Shown: positions 1 to 8,871 of the stretch, one piece after another | How the letters are laid out: the number at the start of each line of letters is the position of its first letter | Numbering within the stretch: the first letter of the stretch is position 1 | Source of the DNA: CAZOEL01 sp964578835 | GTDB taxonomy: Bacteria > Desulfobacterota > Syntrophobacteria > Syntrophobacterales > Syntrophobacteraceae | Assembly: GCA_964578835.1 (NCBI GenBank) | Contig: CAZOEL010000022.1 | Coordinates: forward strand, 1-64,000 | Length of the DNA stretch: 64,000 nucleotides | Direction: 5' to 3' | Notes under the pieces: model-generated | What the model saw: only the letters and a program-made list of their open reading frames with translations | Database searches by the model: none | Told to the model about the DNA's origin: nothing | Translations under genes and position numbers: made by a program

Positions 1-160
1 GGGCAGTGGGGCAGGGTCGGATCAAGCCAGTAAGTTGATTTGCTTATATAACACTCAGAAACAGGGCCTCATTTTGGCCTTAAATAAGCGTCTTCGGGGG
101 TTAAATTGCCCACTTAAGGAAGAGACATAGCAGCATCAAACTGTCCGATCAGCTAGCAAT

Positions 161-248
161 GGTCTGAACCGGACGAGAAACCACGCGGGGCACATAAGGT
201 GGCGCTGTCCAAAGCTCGTTGGCCGCGTGGTTTCGCTCCGGTTAGGCC
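161..248. repeat. Long imperfect inverted repeat, attC-like
   Basis: A perfect 12-bp inverted repeat (177-188 against 223-234, GAAACCACGCGG and its complement) is extended outward by AACCGG (167-172) and CCGGTT (238-243), giving arms of about 22 bp around a 34-nt loop. The right end reads GTTAGGC, which fits the integron attC core GTTRRRY. The left end (TCTGAAC) fits the partner consensus only loosely. It lies 36 bp upstream of the start codon at 285, the spacing expected between an attC site and the next cassette gene. No second attC-like site is visible after that gene, so a cassette origin is only a suggestion. It could also be a REP-like or transcript hairpin. Confidence 0.4.
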
Positions 249-284
249 TGTTGTTGGTCTGCAGCAAGGCACCGAGGAGGTAAG

Positions 285-1052
285 ATGAACTTGAAAAGGA
301 CAGCGCTTGATCCGTTCCGTGCCCTTATTGGCGTACTTGAACGGCGAGCAAACAGCGATGTGCTGCGGGCGGCAGTAAATGCTGCTGGCCTTATCTTTGA
401 CTCCTCTTTGTCGGCGAACGACGCCTTTTCTCATACTACGCGAATACGTGCCCTTGTTCCACGTATCTTGAATGCCTATGACGCCCTTGATCAGCAGGAC
501 CAACTTTCTGTCGCTCGGACGGTTTTGTTAAGCACGAATGACGAGGAAATCGCCGCTACACTTGAGAGGCTAGGATGGTCTATTCAGAATGGAGATCTCG
601 TCGTAAAGACCCCCGATGTGCGCGAAGTGTTTTTCCCGAAAGGTTCACCATGGGATGCACATGTCGTTCTGCAAGCCTTGTTCGCGGAGGCAAGGCAGTC
701 ACTGACCATAATCGACGCATACGCAGATACGACTATCTTTCAGATGCTTTCTGGCCGATCCGTCGCTGGACTTACCGTGCACATTCTTTGCTCGAAATAC
801 GCGCCAGCTCTATCTGCTGAGGCCAAGCGTTTTGTTGCTCAGTATGGCGGTGTCACCGTCGAAATAAGGCAGTCCCGAGACTTTCATGATCGATTTGTTA
901 TGATTGACAGAGAAACATGCGTTCATATTGGTGCATCAATTAAGGATGCTGGAAGGACAGCCTGCATGATCATTCGAGTAGAGGATGACCTAACTCGATC
1001 AGCTTTGCTGTGCGCTCTTACCACAGCATGGGAAGAGGCAACGGTTGTATGA
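285..1052 (+). CDS. Phospholipase D-like domain protein
   Basis: The protein has 255 residues and starts with ATG after a GAGGAGG ribosome site. The N-terminal half (about 1-115) is helical and unrecognised. The C-terminal half carries a PLD-like nuclease fold: a strand ending in LTIIDAYAD near residue 145 and the motif FHDRFVMID near 200, followed by HIGASIKDAG. HDRF...GAS replaces the classical HKD motif and is typical of PLD-like domains in bacterial mobile and defence genes. One motif copy is visible, so activity would require a dimer. It is probably a nuclease-type effector on the integrated element whose integrase lies at 2635. There is no signal peptide. The function is inferred from the family only. 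Confidence 0.7.
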   Translation: MNLKRTALDPFRALIGVLERRANSDVLRAAVNAAGLIFDSSLSANDAFSHTTRIRALVPRILNAYDALDQQDQLSVARTVLLSTNDEEIAATLERLGWSIQNGDLVVKTPDVREVFFPKGSPWDAHVVLQALFAEARQSLTIIDAYADTTIFQMLSGRSVAGLTVHILCSKYAPALSAEAKRFVAQYGGVTVEIRQSRDFHDRFVMIDRETCVHIGASIKDAGRTACMIIRVEDDLTRSALLCALTTAWEEATVV

Positions 1053-1308
1053 AGACGCCCAAGCGGGTACCGGGGTATTGTCTCCCCCAGTTCCCACATC
1101 ACAGGGACGTGCTGTACATGCTAATCTTTTATCATCACGCAAAATGACATCGGCATAAGGTTATGGCTTTGAGCCAGTAATTTAGATTTACCTTGATTTT
1201 GCTCAGCCTTACGTAAAAGCTGAGAACCTTAGTATCGTATATTCCGTGCCAGGTTTGCCCCTCCCCGAAAGGATTACCTCCTCCGCATCATTGTAGATGT
1301 GCTTCTTA
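1053..1308. other. Non-coding stretch after the PLD-like gene
   Basis: I see no convincing gene, terminator or RNA here. The sequence is AT-richer than its neighbours and was searched for a second attC-like site (GTTRRRY with a matching arm) without success. Confidence 0.4.
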
Positions 1309-1626
1309 TTAGCGGTCTCTTCGCCTCAAACCTGCAGTAGGCAAAGGTGATGTCTTTAGCCCCACCATATCTTTATAGACGAGCGCCACTTCCCCATTGC
1401 GGATTTCCAGATACTGACGTCGATGGGCTCCTGGATCGTAATAAGGTTTTTTTATAGAGTCGAGGAACCCTTCAGCTATGCACATGAACAGCTTGTCGCT
1501 GGCCTGTTCTGAAGCAAACCGCCACTGCCGCCTTTCCATGTAATCATGCTCACGCCTTGCCCTTATTTGCCAGGACTGCACTACACGACCACTTGCCAAA
1601 TCTGTAATGGGCGGCTGATCCCCCAC
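1309..1626 (-). CDS. Hypothetical protein, doubtful
   Basis: This is an open frame of 105 codons with a GTG start and no clear ribosome site. The predicted protein is basic and soluble, with no motif I recognise. Composition in the middle (DKLFMCIAEGFLDSIKK) looks protein-like, and the C-terminus is arginine-rich. It lies convergent to the PLD-like gene and upstream of nothing obvious. It could be a truncated remnant or chance. Confidence 0.3.
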   Translation of the reverse strand: MGDQPPITDLASGRVVQSWQIRARREHDYMERRQWRFASEQASDKLFMCIAEGFLDSIKKPYYDPGAHRRQYLEIRNGEVALVYKDMVGLKTSPLPTAGLRRRDR

Positions 1627-1863
1627 GCCATGTCAATGCAAGCTGATTGCGGAGGCGCTGCAAATATTCCCAGAAAGGTTATGGCCGTGGCTGATCAAAG
1701 AAAGAGAAGAGCAGACGAAATGATCGGGTGCTTGGTCAAACATTAGCAAAACAGCGGGGTCGGGACCTTCCTTCCCCCCATCATCATTGGTAGGGCATGG
1801 CATATCAGTCTCGCACCCTTCTTGTTTCATGCTCGTAAAGCATAGAAAGGCTGAAGTACCAAA

Positions 1864-2265
1864 ATGGACGTAAAGGATTGTGGCCAGTTCTTTAAGCTGG
1901 CGAAAGCTGAATGCTGTAATTATGTCGAATCAGGACCTCACAAGATCAAAGGCTACTGCTGCATGGAGCCAGGATGTTCACACAGGTGTCTGCTCACCTC
2001 AGGCAATCCATGCAAATGGTTCGTGGAGGCAGTGCTGCCTCTCGATCCTGACCTTGAGCTGGAATGGCAAAAGCTTTTCGCAGCCGACTCAGCTCGAAAG
2101 TCTATTTTCAGGACGTGCGAATGCGGGAAGCATTTTAAGCCCAGTTCCAATAGGCAACAGTGCTGTCCTGAATGCGCCGAGAAGAGTCGCAAGAAGGGCT
2201 GCAGGGATAGGGTGAGAAGGCATAGGGCTAAACACGTTGCGGATGTAACGGGTCATGGCTCATAG
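1864..2265 (+). CDS. Cysteine-rich VLP-type zinc-ribbon protein
   Basis: The protein has 133 residues and is very rich in cysteine. The N-terminal half has C...C...CC..PGC..RC spacing, then WFVEAVLPLDP, the VLP signature that names the Cys_rich_VLP family. The C-terminal half has CECGKHF...CCPEC (about residues 80-105), a zinc-ribbon-like pair of CxC and CxxC knuckles, followed by a basic tail (RDRVRRHRAKH). Such proteins are found in conjugative and integrative elements and are presumed to bind nucleic acid, though no function is established. Its position just upstream of the integrase supports an element-borne role. Confidence 0.6.
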   Translation: MDVKDCGQFFKLAKAECCNYVESGPHKIKGYCCMEPGCSHRCLLTSGNPCKWFVEAVLPLDPDLELEWQKLFAADSARKSIFRTCECGKHFKPSSNRQQCCPECAEKSRKKGCRDRVRRHRAKHVADVTGHGS

Positions 2266-2634
2266 ATCAGTATGTAGCAAGGATCTTTAGGGACGGAATC
2301 GGCCAATACGTATGAAAAACTATGTAAGGAGGATTTTTCGTTCCTAAATCGTTACGCCCTTGGAACAGCAACGGGAGATGGGGGAATAGGTGATTGCGAT
2401 TTCTGTTCGATCGCCCCCCCTTCCATAATCACACGTAATGCTCCAAAAGCTTGCCTCCCCTGGTGATTCATACCTGATATCGCAGCCTATTCGCCTCTAC
2501 AGCTGCTTCTCCTTGGATTTCCCCCCAAACGCACTCAAAATGTAGCCTATCCTAATGATATCAGCTATACTTGCTTCCTGGTGCGGCAGAATGCCCTGCG
2601 GATAGGGGCTTTCTGTGAATTTCAAGGAGATCGT
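2266..2634. other. Intergenic region upstream of the integrase
   Basis: This 369-bp stretch has no credible gene. It probably holds the integrase promoter and, by analogy with other elements, integrase arm-binding sites, but I can point to no specific motif. A TATACT hexamer near 2563 is a possible -10 box without a good -35. Confidence 0.35.
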
Positions 2635-3795
2635 ATGGGAGTAAAAGTTCGAGAAAGGCCCAAGGGATCAGGCATTTATTGGATACTCATTGATCACCAG
2701 GGCAAGCGCAAGGCGAAGAAAATTGGCAAGAACAAACGACTAGCTGAGGAGGCAGCGAAAAAGATCGAGGCTCAATTGACGTTGGGCGACATCGGTTTCA
2801 TAGAGGAGGAGCAACGAATTCCAACGTTTGGGGAGTACGCGAAGACATGGATTGAAGTGACTGTTCCCGCGACATGCAAGCGATCCTCATTGAAGGACTA
2901 CCAGGGAATCCTCAATAATCATGTTCTCCCGGCATTTGAGAAGCTTCCTGTAAGCGAAATAAACAGGCTCGCAGTCAAGAGTTTCCTACAAGGCAAAGCG
3001 AATGCGGGATTTGCTGCTAGCACGGTCACACACATGAAGAATTGTATCGGCGGCACATGCAACCTCGCCGTCGATGATGGCGTCATTGCGAACAACCCGG
3101 CGCACAAACTTGGCAAAATAATCCGTCCCAAACGAATGGGAGCCAAGATGGACCCTCTAAACCGCGAGGAGCTTTCCCATCTTCTCAGCAATTTCCAGGA
3201 GCACTTCCCATTTCATTATCCAATGGCGCTGACTTTGGCGAGAACGGGCATGAGATTGGGAGAAGCGTTGGCTCTCAAGTGGGGCGACATCGATTTCCAT
3301 GAACGATTCATTACCATTAGCAGGAATTTCTCACGCGGAAAGATCGAAACCCCCAAGAACGATAAGTCGCGCCGAGTTGATATGTCCACGCAACTAACGG
3401 AGGCACTCCTCGATCACAAGCATAGGATGAAAATGGAGGCCGTCAAAAGGGGATGGGGGCAGATTCCTCAGTGGGTGTTCACAAGCGAGGCTGGAACGCC
3501 TTTAGATGCAAGTCACTGGAGAAAACGGATCTTCAATAAGACGCTCGAAAAGGCAGGGCTGAGAAAAATCCGTGTTCATGACCTTCGCCATACATATGCG
3601 AGCCTGCTCATCCAGGGAGGGGAGTCACTGGCTTACATCCGAGACCAACTGGGTCACCACAGCATAAAGGTTACGGTCGATATCTACGGGCATCTTGCAC
3701 CAGAAGGCAACAAGGCTGCAGTCGATAGTCTTGATGATCCTTCCGGCGCAAGCATCCGCAACCTATCCGCAACCACCAAAACAAAGAGGGGTTAA
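2635..3795 (+). CDS. Tyrosine recombinase (phage/island integrase)
   Basis: The ATG at 2635 follows an AAGGAG ribosome site and gives 386 residues; the open frame extends upstream to a GTG at 2581 with no such site. The N-terminus (about 5-70) is an arm-DNA-binding domain (KVRERPKGSGIYW). A SAM-like core-binding domain follows (about 75-165). The catalytic domain shows the first arginine in TGMRLGEALAL, HDLRHTYAS (HxxR), LGHHS and the nucleophile tyrosine in VDIYGHL. All catalytic positions appear intact. The gene ends 28 bp from a tRNA-Asp 3' fragment in the usual int-next-to-att arrangement. It should catalyse integration and excision of the element extending left beyond the window. Confidence 0.93.
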   Translation: MGVKVRERPKGSGIYWILIDHQGKRKAKKIGKNKRLAEEAAKKIEAQLTLGDIGFIEEEQRIPTFGEYAKTWIEVTVPATCKRSSLKDYQGILNNHVLPAFEKLPVSEINRLAVKSFLQGKANAGFAASTVTHMKNCIGGTCNLAVDDGVIANNPAHKLGKIIRPKRMGAKMDPLNREELSHLLSNFQEHFPFHYPMALTLARTGMRLGEALALKWGDIDFHERFITISRNFSRGKIETPKNDKSRRVDMSTQLTEALLDHKHRMKMEAVKRGWGQIPQWVFTSEAGTPLDASHWRKRIFNKTLEKAGLRKIRVHDLRHTYASLLIQGGESLAYIRDQLGHHSIKVTVDIYGHLAPEGNKAAVDSLDDPSGASIRNLSATTKTKRG

Positions 3796-3814
3796 CCTCA
3801 TCGGCTAACCCCTC
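3786..3814 (+). terminator. Hairpin overlapping the integrase stop
   Basis: GAGGGGTTA (3786-3794) pairs perfectly with TAACCCCTC (3806-3814) around an 11-nt loop. The stem contains the integrase stop codon. The following bases are only weakly T-rich, so termination is plausible but not certain. Confidence 0.5.
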
Positions 3815-3822
3815 GGATTTAC

Positions 3823-3871
3823 TGGCGGGGTGGAAGGGACTTGAACCCTCGGCCTCCGGCGTGACAGGGCG
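3823..3871 (-). other. attR/attL: 3' half of a tRNA-Asp gene
   Basis: On the minus strand this reads from the anticodon loop (CCTGTCAC, anticodon GTC) through variable loop, T-arm (GGTTCAAGTCCC) and acceptor 3' strand to an encoded CCA. Upstream of the anticodon loop the sequence no longer folds as a tRNA: the 5' anticodon-stem strand does not pair and there is no D-arm or 5' acceptor strand. The fragment is therefore the duplicated tRNA 3' end left by integrase-mediated insertion. The complete gene should lie at the other end of the element, outside this window. Confidence 0.75.
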
Positions 3872-4545
3872 ATGACGAGACGTTTTCACCCACCATAGAC
3901 CCTGATTATACGCCAGTTCGACGGATTGAGACCGATTAAAGCTTCTCGAAAAAGGCACGCAAAAAGCACGCAAGGAAGGCCATCAAAACCTCCGGCTTTT
4001 TGTAGCGCTTTGCCCCGATCCTCTGCCCTTCTCTTTGGATACCTTAAACAAACCTCCGGCATAATAATCCATAACCAATAGGAAATGGCACAACCCATAG
4101 AAAGGCACTCATCGCGTGAGAAGATATGCTCTTTATATCTGTAAGAATTTCTCCTGCTCGATTCTTACCATAAAGAAGAGCAATCGTAACTCGTTAGGCA
4201 TCGCACTGGGTCGCGAAAGGGTAATATTAACCCGACATAAGCCATCGCTGATGGGTCGACCCGGACAACTTATTGTCCGGGTCGTAGGGCAAGAGAGATG
4301 GAGTCTCCGCAGCGCACGAGAGCCCTTGCCGGTCTTCCTGCTCTCAGTGCGCAGACGCCTTTGGTGTCCGTATCACGTGCCAGAGCCATACTTGATCGGC
4401 CGATCACTACCATAGCGGCGGCGTCGAAGTAAGATCGTCAGCGATAATCGTGGGCAGCTCCCTCGGGAACGATTGCTCGTGTATATGTTATTATCCCATG
4501 TGGAAGCGGCCCACTGCAACTTGAGCGACAACACGGTATAAAGGC
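3872..4545. other. Gene-poor junction with one strong hairpin
   Basis: This 670-bp stretch between the att fragment and the end of the TIR operon holds no convincing gene. Its one clear structure is an 11-bp perfect stem (GACCCGGACAA at 4258-4268, tetraloop CTTA, TTGTCCGGGTC at 4273-4283). It could terminate the minus-strand operon about 260 bp downstream of its last gene, but it lacks a U-tract on either strand. Confidence 0.45.
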
Positions 4546-5670
4546 CTACCTTCTTCTTGGATTGAGGGCGCTTCTTGGATTGACGGTGCCTATTGGAAAG
4601 ACGGTACTGATTTCCCTGACAAACCCATTTCCCTTCCAAACCTCGACTTTGACATTAACAGTCGCTGCATTTCGTTGGGGTTGGGTTGGGAAAGCCCTTA
4701 CTTCTTCGGAAGTAACCGAGTTGCGGTAAACGACATATTTCAACTCCGTAGCAGCCCTTTGGCCGGCAATGTTACAAATATCATCCGCTGTATTATATCC
4801 TGGCACTGGAAGCCTCCTGAGATCAGTAATGCGCCACCAGCGACGGGCGCTTTTGCTCTCAGCCTCGTCTCCTCTTCTCGGAGGCTCGACCTGGGCTTGC
4901 CTTCCCGCCTCGTCCCGTCTTCTCTGATCCTCCCGGATCCGGACTTGCCGTTCATCCTCATCGCGTCTTCTCTGAGCCTCTTTTTCCTGCTTCTCAATCT
5001 GGGCTCGCCTTCGCGCCTCTTCCTCGATCTGATCTTTTTCCGCCTGGTTTCGTCTTTTCTGCTCCTCGATCTGGGCTAGCCTTTGCACATCGCTCTCGAG
5101 TCGGGAGCACTTGATACGCAACTCGTCCGCATCTTTTTCCAGCCGGACTTGCTGTTCTTTTACTCTTTGCCACCGTCGCGAGATTTCAACGTCACGGCTT
5201 CCCGTGAGCCGCTCGAATGAAGGCCGATTCCGCTCGATAAGTGTCGAACTCTCTCGGAGAGAAGAGAGCGCAACGTACAGGTCGGTGCCGGTAGACCCAA
5301 TCGAGTTCTCCAGCTGCCGAGAATATCCTGCCGGTGGCTTCAACAGATTATCGATAACGGCAAGGTTACCCTGAATGGTTGTCAGCTTCATCCTGGTGTC
5401 CGTGTGGATTCGTTCAATCGGCTCCAACTCCGCCACGAGCAGAGCTGGCTTGGCCTCCGAGGGCTTGCCGTTCGGAGCCAGAAAATAGTGAGCAGCCCCA
5501 AATAGACAAGCAAAAATGGCGATCGTCAAAGCCGTGTCGACCTTGGGGAAAATTTGTCCGGGAATAGGCAATTTCTTAAGGCAGTCGGTCACGACAAATC
5601 TGGAAAGACAGTATGTTCCCACTACTGCAATGAAAAACGAAATAAAAATGGTTGGGAGTGACTGAATCAT
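4546..5670 (-). CDS. Two-helix membrane protein with long coiled coil
   Basis: The protein has 374 residues and is unrecognised as a family. Two hydrophobic helices (about residues 5-25 and 45-67) suggest anchoring in the inner membrane. Residues about 160-275 are a highly charged Glu/Arg/Gln-rich coiled coil (repeated EARRRAQIEKQ-like heptads). The C-terminal 90 residues are globular, with conserved-looking aromatic and Gly positions. It is the last gene of the five-gene minus-strand operon that starts with the TIR protein, after a 124-bp gap. I infer a membrane-bound scaffold or effector partner for that system. Confidence 0.7.
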   Translation of the reverse strand: MIQSLPTIFISFFIAVVGTYCLSRFVVTDCLKKLPIPGQIFPKVDTALTIAIFACLFGAAHYFLAPNGKPSEAKPALLVAELEPIERIHTDTRMKLTTIQGNLAVIDNLLKPPAGYSRQLENSIGSTGTDLYVALSSLRESSTLIERNRPSFERLTGSRDVEISRRWQRVKEQQVRLEKDADELRIKCSRLESDVQRLAQIEEQKRRNQAEKDQIEEEARRRAQIEKQEKEAQRRRDEDERQVRIREDQRRRDEAGRQAQVEPPRRGDEAESKSARRWWRITDLRRLPVPGYNTADDICNIAGQRAATELKYVVYRNSVTSEEVRAFPTQPQRNAATVNVKVEVWKGNGFVREISTVFPIGTVNPRSALNPRRR

Positions 5671-5794
5671 ACCTTGACGCCTTGAAGCATCAGCATATTA
5701 TATCCTTTCAGATACCTACGGCTGAGCCTATTGCTGCCAAACAGATTCATCGGCTGTAAATCTTTATGTAAGCTTCAACGGCTATTAATCGCTT

Positions 5795-6919
5795 TCACTT
5801 AAGCTTAGGAGAAGATGTCGTATCACCCGATTCAAGCAGCTGATCGGAAGAAATAGGAATAACCTTCTTCAAGTATTCACTGTCAGAGAGGAGATGTGCA
5901 GTATCCTCTTTATCTAACATGGCCGTCATTTTGCTGGCTATCTTAAATTTTAGATCTTTCACGTCGTCGGCGTCCAACCCCATATCCTCGGCATGATTAA
6001 GCAGCTCGCGCCATCTATTGATCTCTTTCTGCTCAACGGACATCATATATTCCTTCTTCTTTTCCGCCACCTTCTCCGTGACCAAGCGCATAGCTTCGTG
6101 CCACGTCATATCGTAGAAATTGCTTAGCAGACGCATGTCGAGAGCATCGATAACCGCCCGCAGCTTATATGGATAGAAGGTGGCATCACTGTCTATGAGC
6201 TGGTCGATCTTGAAACGGTCCGCCGGGCCACCCGGTTCGTACAATTTCTTATGCATGCGCTTGAGGTAATCGTATAGCGAATCGCCTATGTATATATCCG
6301 CAATTACCTTCCGAACCTTAACTCCGGCTATCATGCAAGAGTTATGAATGCTTTTTTCAAGTTCGCCCTTGACAACTCCTATTTCCGTTTCAAGAATATG
6401 TTTTTCCAACGATTGCTTTAAATTCGCAGGATAGCTGATCAAATCTTTACTGGAAAGATTAAGAAAAAAGTTCCTTGCAGCATCCATTATGTTCATTTCA
6501 AGCTGGGCGATCTGATCTCTGTTCGACTGCCAAAACTCCCTTGCATCCTCTACTTGATATGTCACAGTAAACTTGGCATTCATTGGATGCCCGTCACCCA
6601 GCCGATAGCTTTCGGCGGTTTTTTCAATGGCCAATGTATGCGGTCGCATTTCGACGAATATGAACAGAAGCTTATCTACGTCTCTCGTCGTCGCTTGGAC
6701 AGACTGACCGCGTTCTTTTAAAACCGTGCGAATATTGGGTTGATTGCCACGGATCTCCATGACGATGACGTGCCTGTCATCGTCTGCGCTGGGGATGCTT
6801 GGCAAAGTTCTTGACAGGCCAAACAGTCGTGATTGGAACGAGTACTCTTGAAAGCTGATCAGGCCTGATCGATAAGTCTTCGTATTCTGAAGTGATGCGA
6901 CATAGCCCGCTAACGACAT
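5795..6919 (-). CDS. SPFH/band-7-like protein
   Basis: The protein has 374 residues and starts behind a GGAAAGGA ribosome site. The region about 120-225 resembles an SPFH (stomatin/prohibitin) domain: a strand pattern with FTVTYQVEDAREFW, helices with a periodic DLISYPANLKQSLEKHI, and GVKVRKVIADIYI. No N-terminal membrane hairpin is evident. The C-terminus is helical. SPFH proteins assemble into membrane-associated rings, which fits a partner in the next gene that has two membrane helices. The assignment rests on the pattern, not on a search, and is moderate. Confidence 0.5.
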   Translation of the reverse strand: MSLAGYVASLQNTKTYRSGLISFQEYSFQSRLFGLSRTLPSIPSADDDRHVIVMEIRGNQPNIRTVLKERGQSVQATTRDVDKLLFIFVEMRPHTLAIEKTAESYRLGDGHPMNAKFTVTYQVEDAREFWQSNRDQIAQLEMNIMDAARNFFLNLSSKDLISYPANLKQSLEKHILETEIGVVKGELEKSIHNSCMIAGVKVRKVIADIYIGDSLYDYLKRMHKKLYEPGGPADRFKIDQLIDSDATFYPYKLRAVIDALDMRLLSNFYDMTWHEAMRLVTEKVAEKKKEYMMSVEQKEINRWRELLNHAEDMGLDADDVKDLKFKIASKMTAMLDKEDTAHLLSDSEYLKKVIPISSDQLLESGDTTSSPKLK

Positions 6920-6958
6920 GGTATTCCTTTCCGAAGGATAGGGAGTTATCTCGGTTGG

Positions 6959-8125
6959 CTAAATTAAACCCTGTGGCGACAGATGACGATAACTGAACTT
7001 GTCCTCAGCTCCGAGCGCGCTGCTATCCTCTCCTCTGCGGGCAGCCCGCATCCGTTCTCGCTCTCGTGCTCTCCCCCTGTTTCTTTCCCACAGTTGCAGG
7101 TAGAATCCCAATCGGTTCCTCTTGCCTTCACACTTTCTATAGAGCTCGTGAAAGAACGCCTGATGACACGTTTGATCCGTGGACGGTTCTTTGTTCATTT
7201 TCTCGACAGCTTCACTGGCCCATATCTCCACCAATATGGTTGTTCGCTCCTGCATTTCTTCGTGCAACGGCATTCGAGGGTTATCCCATAGACCGCATAT
7301 CATCTCGATGACCTTCCTGCAAAGCTCCTCATTCTCCGCCACATCATCCAGTTGAATATAGGAAGAAAGTATGCCTGCGATATAGCATATGTCCGAGTAG
7401 GTCACGGGCAGCAGCCAGTTGTATAGTCGATCTATCGCCAGACAGGGTGAAGACTCATAGATGGTCTCGAAAAGATCGATGACTTTCGGGTAGTGAAGAA
7501 TTCCACCGGACTTGAGAATTGACCCTATGGCGTCCAATGCTTCATTCGCGTGAGAATCGGCGACCCAATAAAAAGTCGAGAGGGCAGCATCGGTCAGCAG
7601 CGGATTGTCGAGACTGCTCCAGTGTTTCAGCAGCTTTTGAACTTCCGATTCATTCTGCTTCTGATTCAGGAGTTCGGATAGAGCGACAGCGGCTGAGTTG
7701 CGAATCGCCGGATTGTCGTCTTTTGCCCAGGGAAGAATCGCCGCCTCCTTCAAATCAAGGAAAGGCTGTTTGGTTGCCAGTTGAGCGACGGCCATGGCGG
7801 CATAGTAGCGCTTCTCGCCGTCGTTTTCACAACCCAGCCGGTAGATGATGTTCAGAAGATTGGGGAGCTTAGAGAAAAGGACGGGATTGTCCAGCAACTC
7901 GAGAACCTTCGATCTTTGATCGGGCTCGAAGCCGAGCGACTTGACTTCGGTTTTCCCGTGCTCGCTATGGCGTTCTACTCGAGTCGAAAAGATGCTCGTT
8001 CTTCTGAAAAAGTCGTGGGCTTGCGTCGCCTTTGGAGCCTCTTTGCTCCGCTCGTCGGCATTCCTAAAAACTGAGGCGGGGATCTTTATTACGAATTCCT
8101 CATCATCATGGTCTCGCTCTGCCAT
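6959..8125 (-). CDS. HEAT-repeat-like protein of the TIR operon
   Basis: The protein has 388 residues, with an ATG behind GGAGAG. After a low-complexity N-terminus it has successive helical pairs with alternating Ala/Leu typical of HEAT/ARM repeats, best seen about 100-250 (YYAAMAVAQLAT, AIRNSAAVALSELL, LLTDAALSTFYWVAD). The C-terminal 50 residues are strongly basic. No catalytic motif is visible. The gap to the preceding gene is 23 bp. Repeats of this type usually serve as sensor or scaffold arms in NTP-dependent conflict systems. Its N-terminal segment could continue a fold begun by the C-terminus of the preceding gene product, so the two may be a split version of one longer protein; this is inference. 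Confidence 0.6.
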   Translation of the reverse strand: MAERDHDDEEFVIKIPASVFRNADERSKEAPKATQAHDFFRRTSIFSTRVERHSEHGKTEVKSLGFEPDQRSKVLELLDNPVLFSKLPNLLNIIYRLGCENDGEKRYYAAMAVAQLATKQPFLDLKEAAILPWAKDDNPAIRNSAAVALSELLNQKQNESEVQKLLKHWSSLDNPLLTDAALSTFYWVADSHANEALDAIGSILKSGGILHYPKVIDLFETIYESSPCLAIDRLYNWLLPVTYSDICYIAGILSSYIQLDDVAENEELCRKVIEMICGLWDNPRMPLHEEMQERTTILVEIWASEAVEKMNKEPSTDQTCHQAFFHELYRKCEGKRNRLGFYLQLWERNRGRARERERMRAARRGEDSSALGAEDKFSYRHLSPQGLI

Positions 8126-8148
8126 CGCTTGCTCTCCGTTCGAGTGGT

Positions 8149-8850
8149 TTACATCGTTTCAAAAAGCTCGCGCTGAATCTCTTTAGATATGGATACGATG
8201 TGCTTCCGGTTGAGCCCTTCGAACAAAGCCACCGTCAGGACCATGCTTTTTTCTTCCGGGCTGAGCTCATTGTGAAACCACTTATTGATGGCGTCTCTGT
8301 CATCGCCCAAAAGCACATGACTGACCTTATCATTCTTAGCGACAGGACTTTCGTCGGATCTCGCTGATTCAGATCCACGGAATTGGCTGAGATCGTTGGT
8401 TGCTGTTTCTGCCCGTTCCCATTTCTTTTTCGCCAGTTCCCACATCGGATAATATATTTGATGCTGATTTATGCTTTGTACTTTGATGCATTCCCACAAG
8501 CGGTCCATGCAAGCGTTCGCATAGCAGTGCTGCATTATTCGAGTAACTATCGTTTTGTGGTCGTCTTCTTTCTTTATCTCCCTGTGAATGTCCTCGAAAT
8601 TATCAAAACAGAAGTTTTTGAGATCATCGATACTGGAGAGTAACTTATTCAGGCATTCACGGATAATCTGTTTTGGAGTCTTGCTTGCTCCCAATCTTTC
8701 TTGCTCATCCGTATCATGCCGGTATCTTGATTTATCTTCCCTGGCTCTGCTGGACCCCGGCTGGGAATCGTCAGACGTAGATTCATTACCTGAACCCTTC
8801 GTTTCTGTTGAGTCTCCGCTTCCGGCATTGTTTTCTTCTGGATTTGTCAT
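8149..8850 (-). CDS. Effector-associated-domain adaptor protein
   Basis: The ATG at 8850 sits six bases after GGGA, giving 233 residues. Residues 1-60 are polar and disordered. Residues about 65-150 are an alpha-helical domain (KQIIRECLNKLLSSIDDL ... VTRIMQHCYANACMDRLW) nearly identical to the C-terminal domain of the neighbouring TIR protein. This looks like an effector-associated domain (EAD) of the type that pairs effectors with sensors by homotypic contact. The C-terminus (ELSPEEKSMVLTVALFEGL) resembles the linker found before HEAT or NTPase regions in such systems. I infer that it recruits the TIR protein to the HEAT/SPFH partners. Confidence 0.65.
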   Translation of the reverse strand: MTNPEENNAGSGDSTETKGSGNESTSDDSQPGSSRAREDKSRYRHDTDEQERLGASKTPKQIIRECLNKLLSSIDDLKNFCFDNFEDIHREIKKEDDHKTIVTRIMQHCYANACMDRLWECIKVQSINQHQIYYPMWELAKKKWERAETATNDLSQFRGSESARSDESPVAKNDKVSHVLLGDDRDAINKWFHNELSPEEKSMVLTVALFEGLNRKHIVSISKEIQRELFETM

Positions 8851-8871
8851 AACACGTCCCGCCATCTTTGG

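Noticed and set aside
2581..2634. A longer integrase starting at the upstream GTG
   Set aside because: The ATG at 2635 has AAGGAG at ideal spacing, and the extra 18 residues do not resemble an integrase N-terminus.
4258..4283. The strong hairpin as a small RNA or attachment site
   Set aside because: It is a simple 11-bp stem with a tetraloop and no promoter or repeat partner; termination is the simpler reading.
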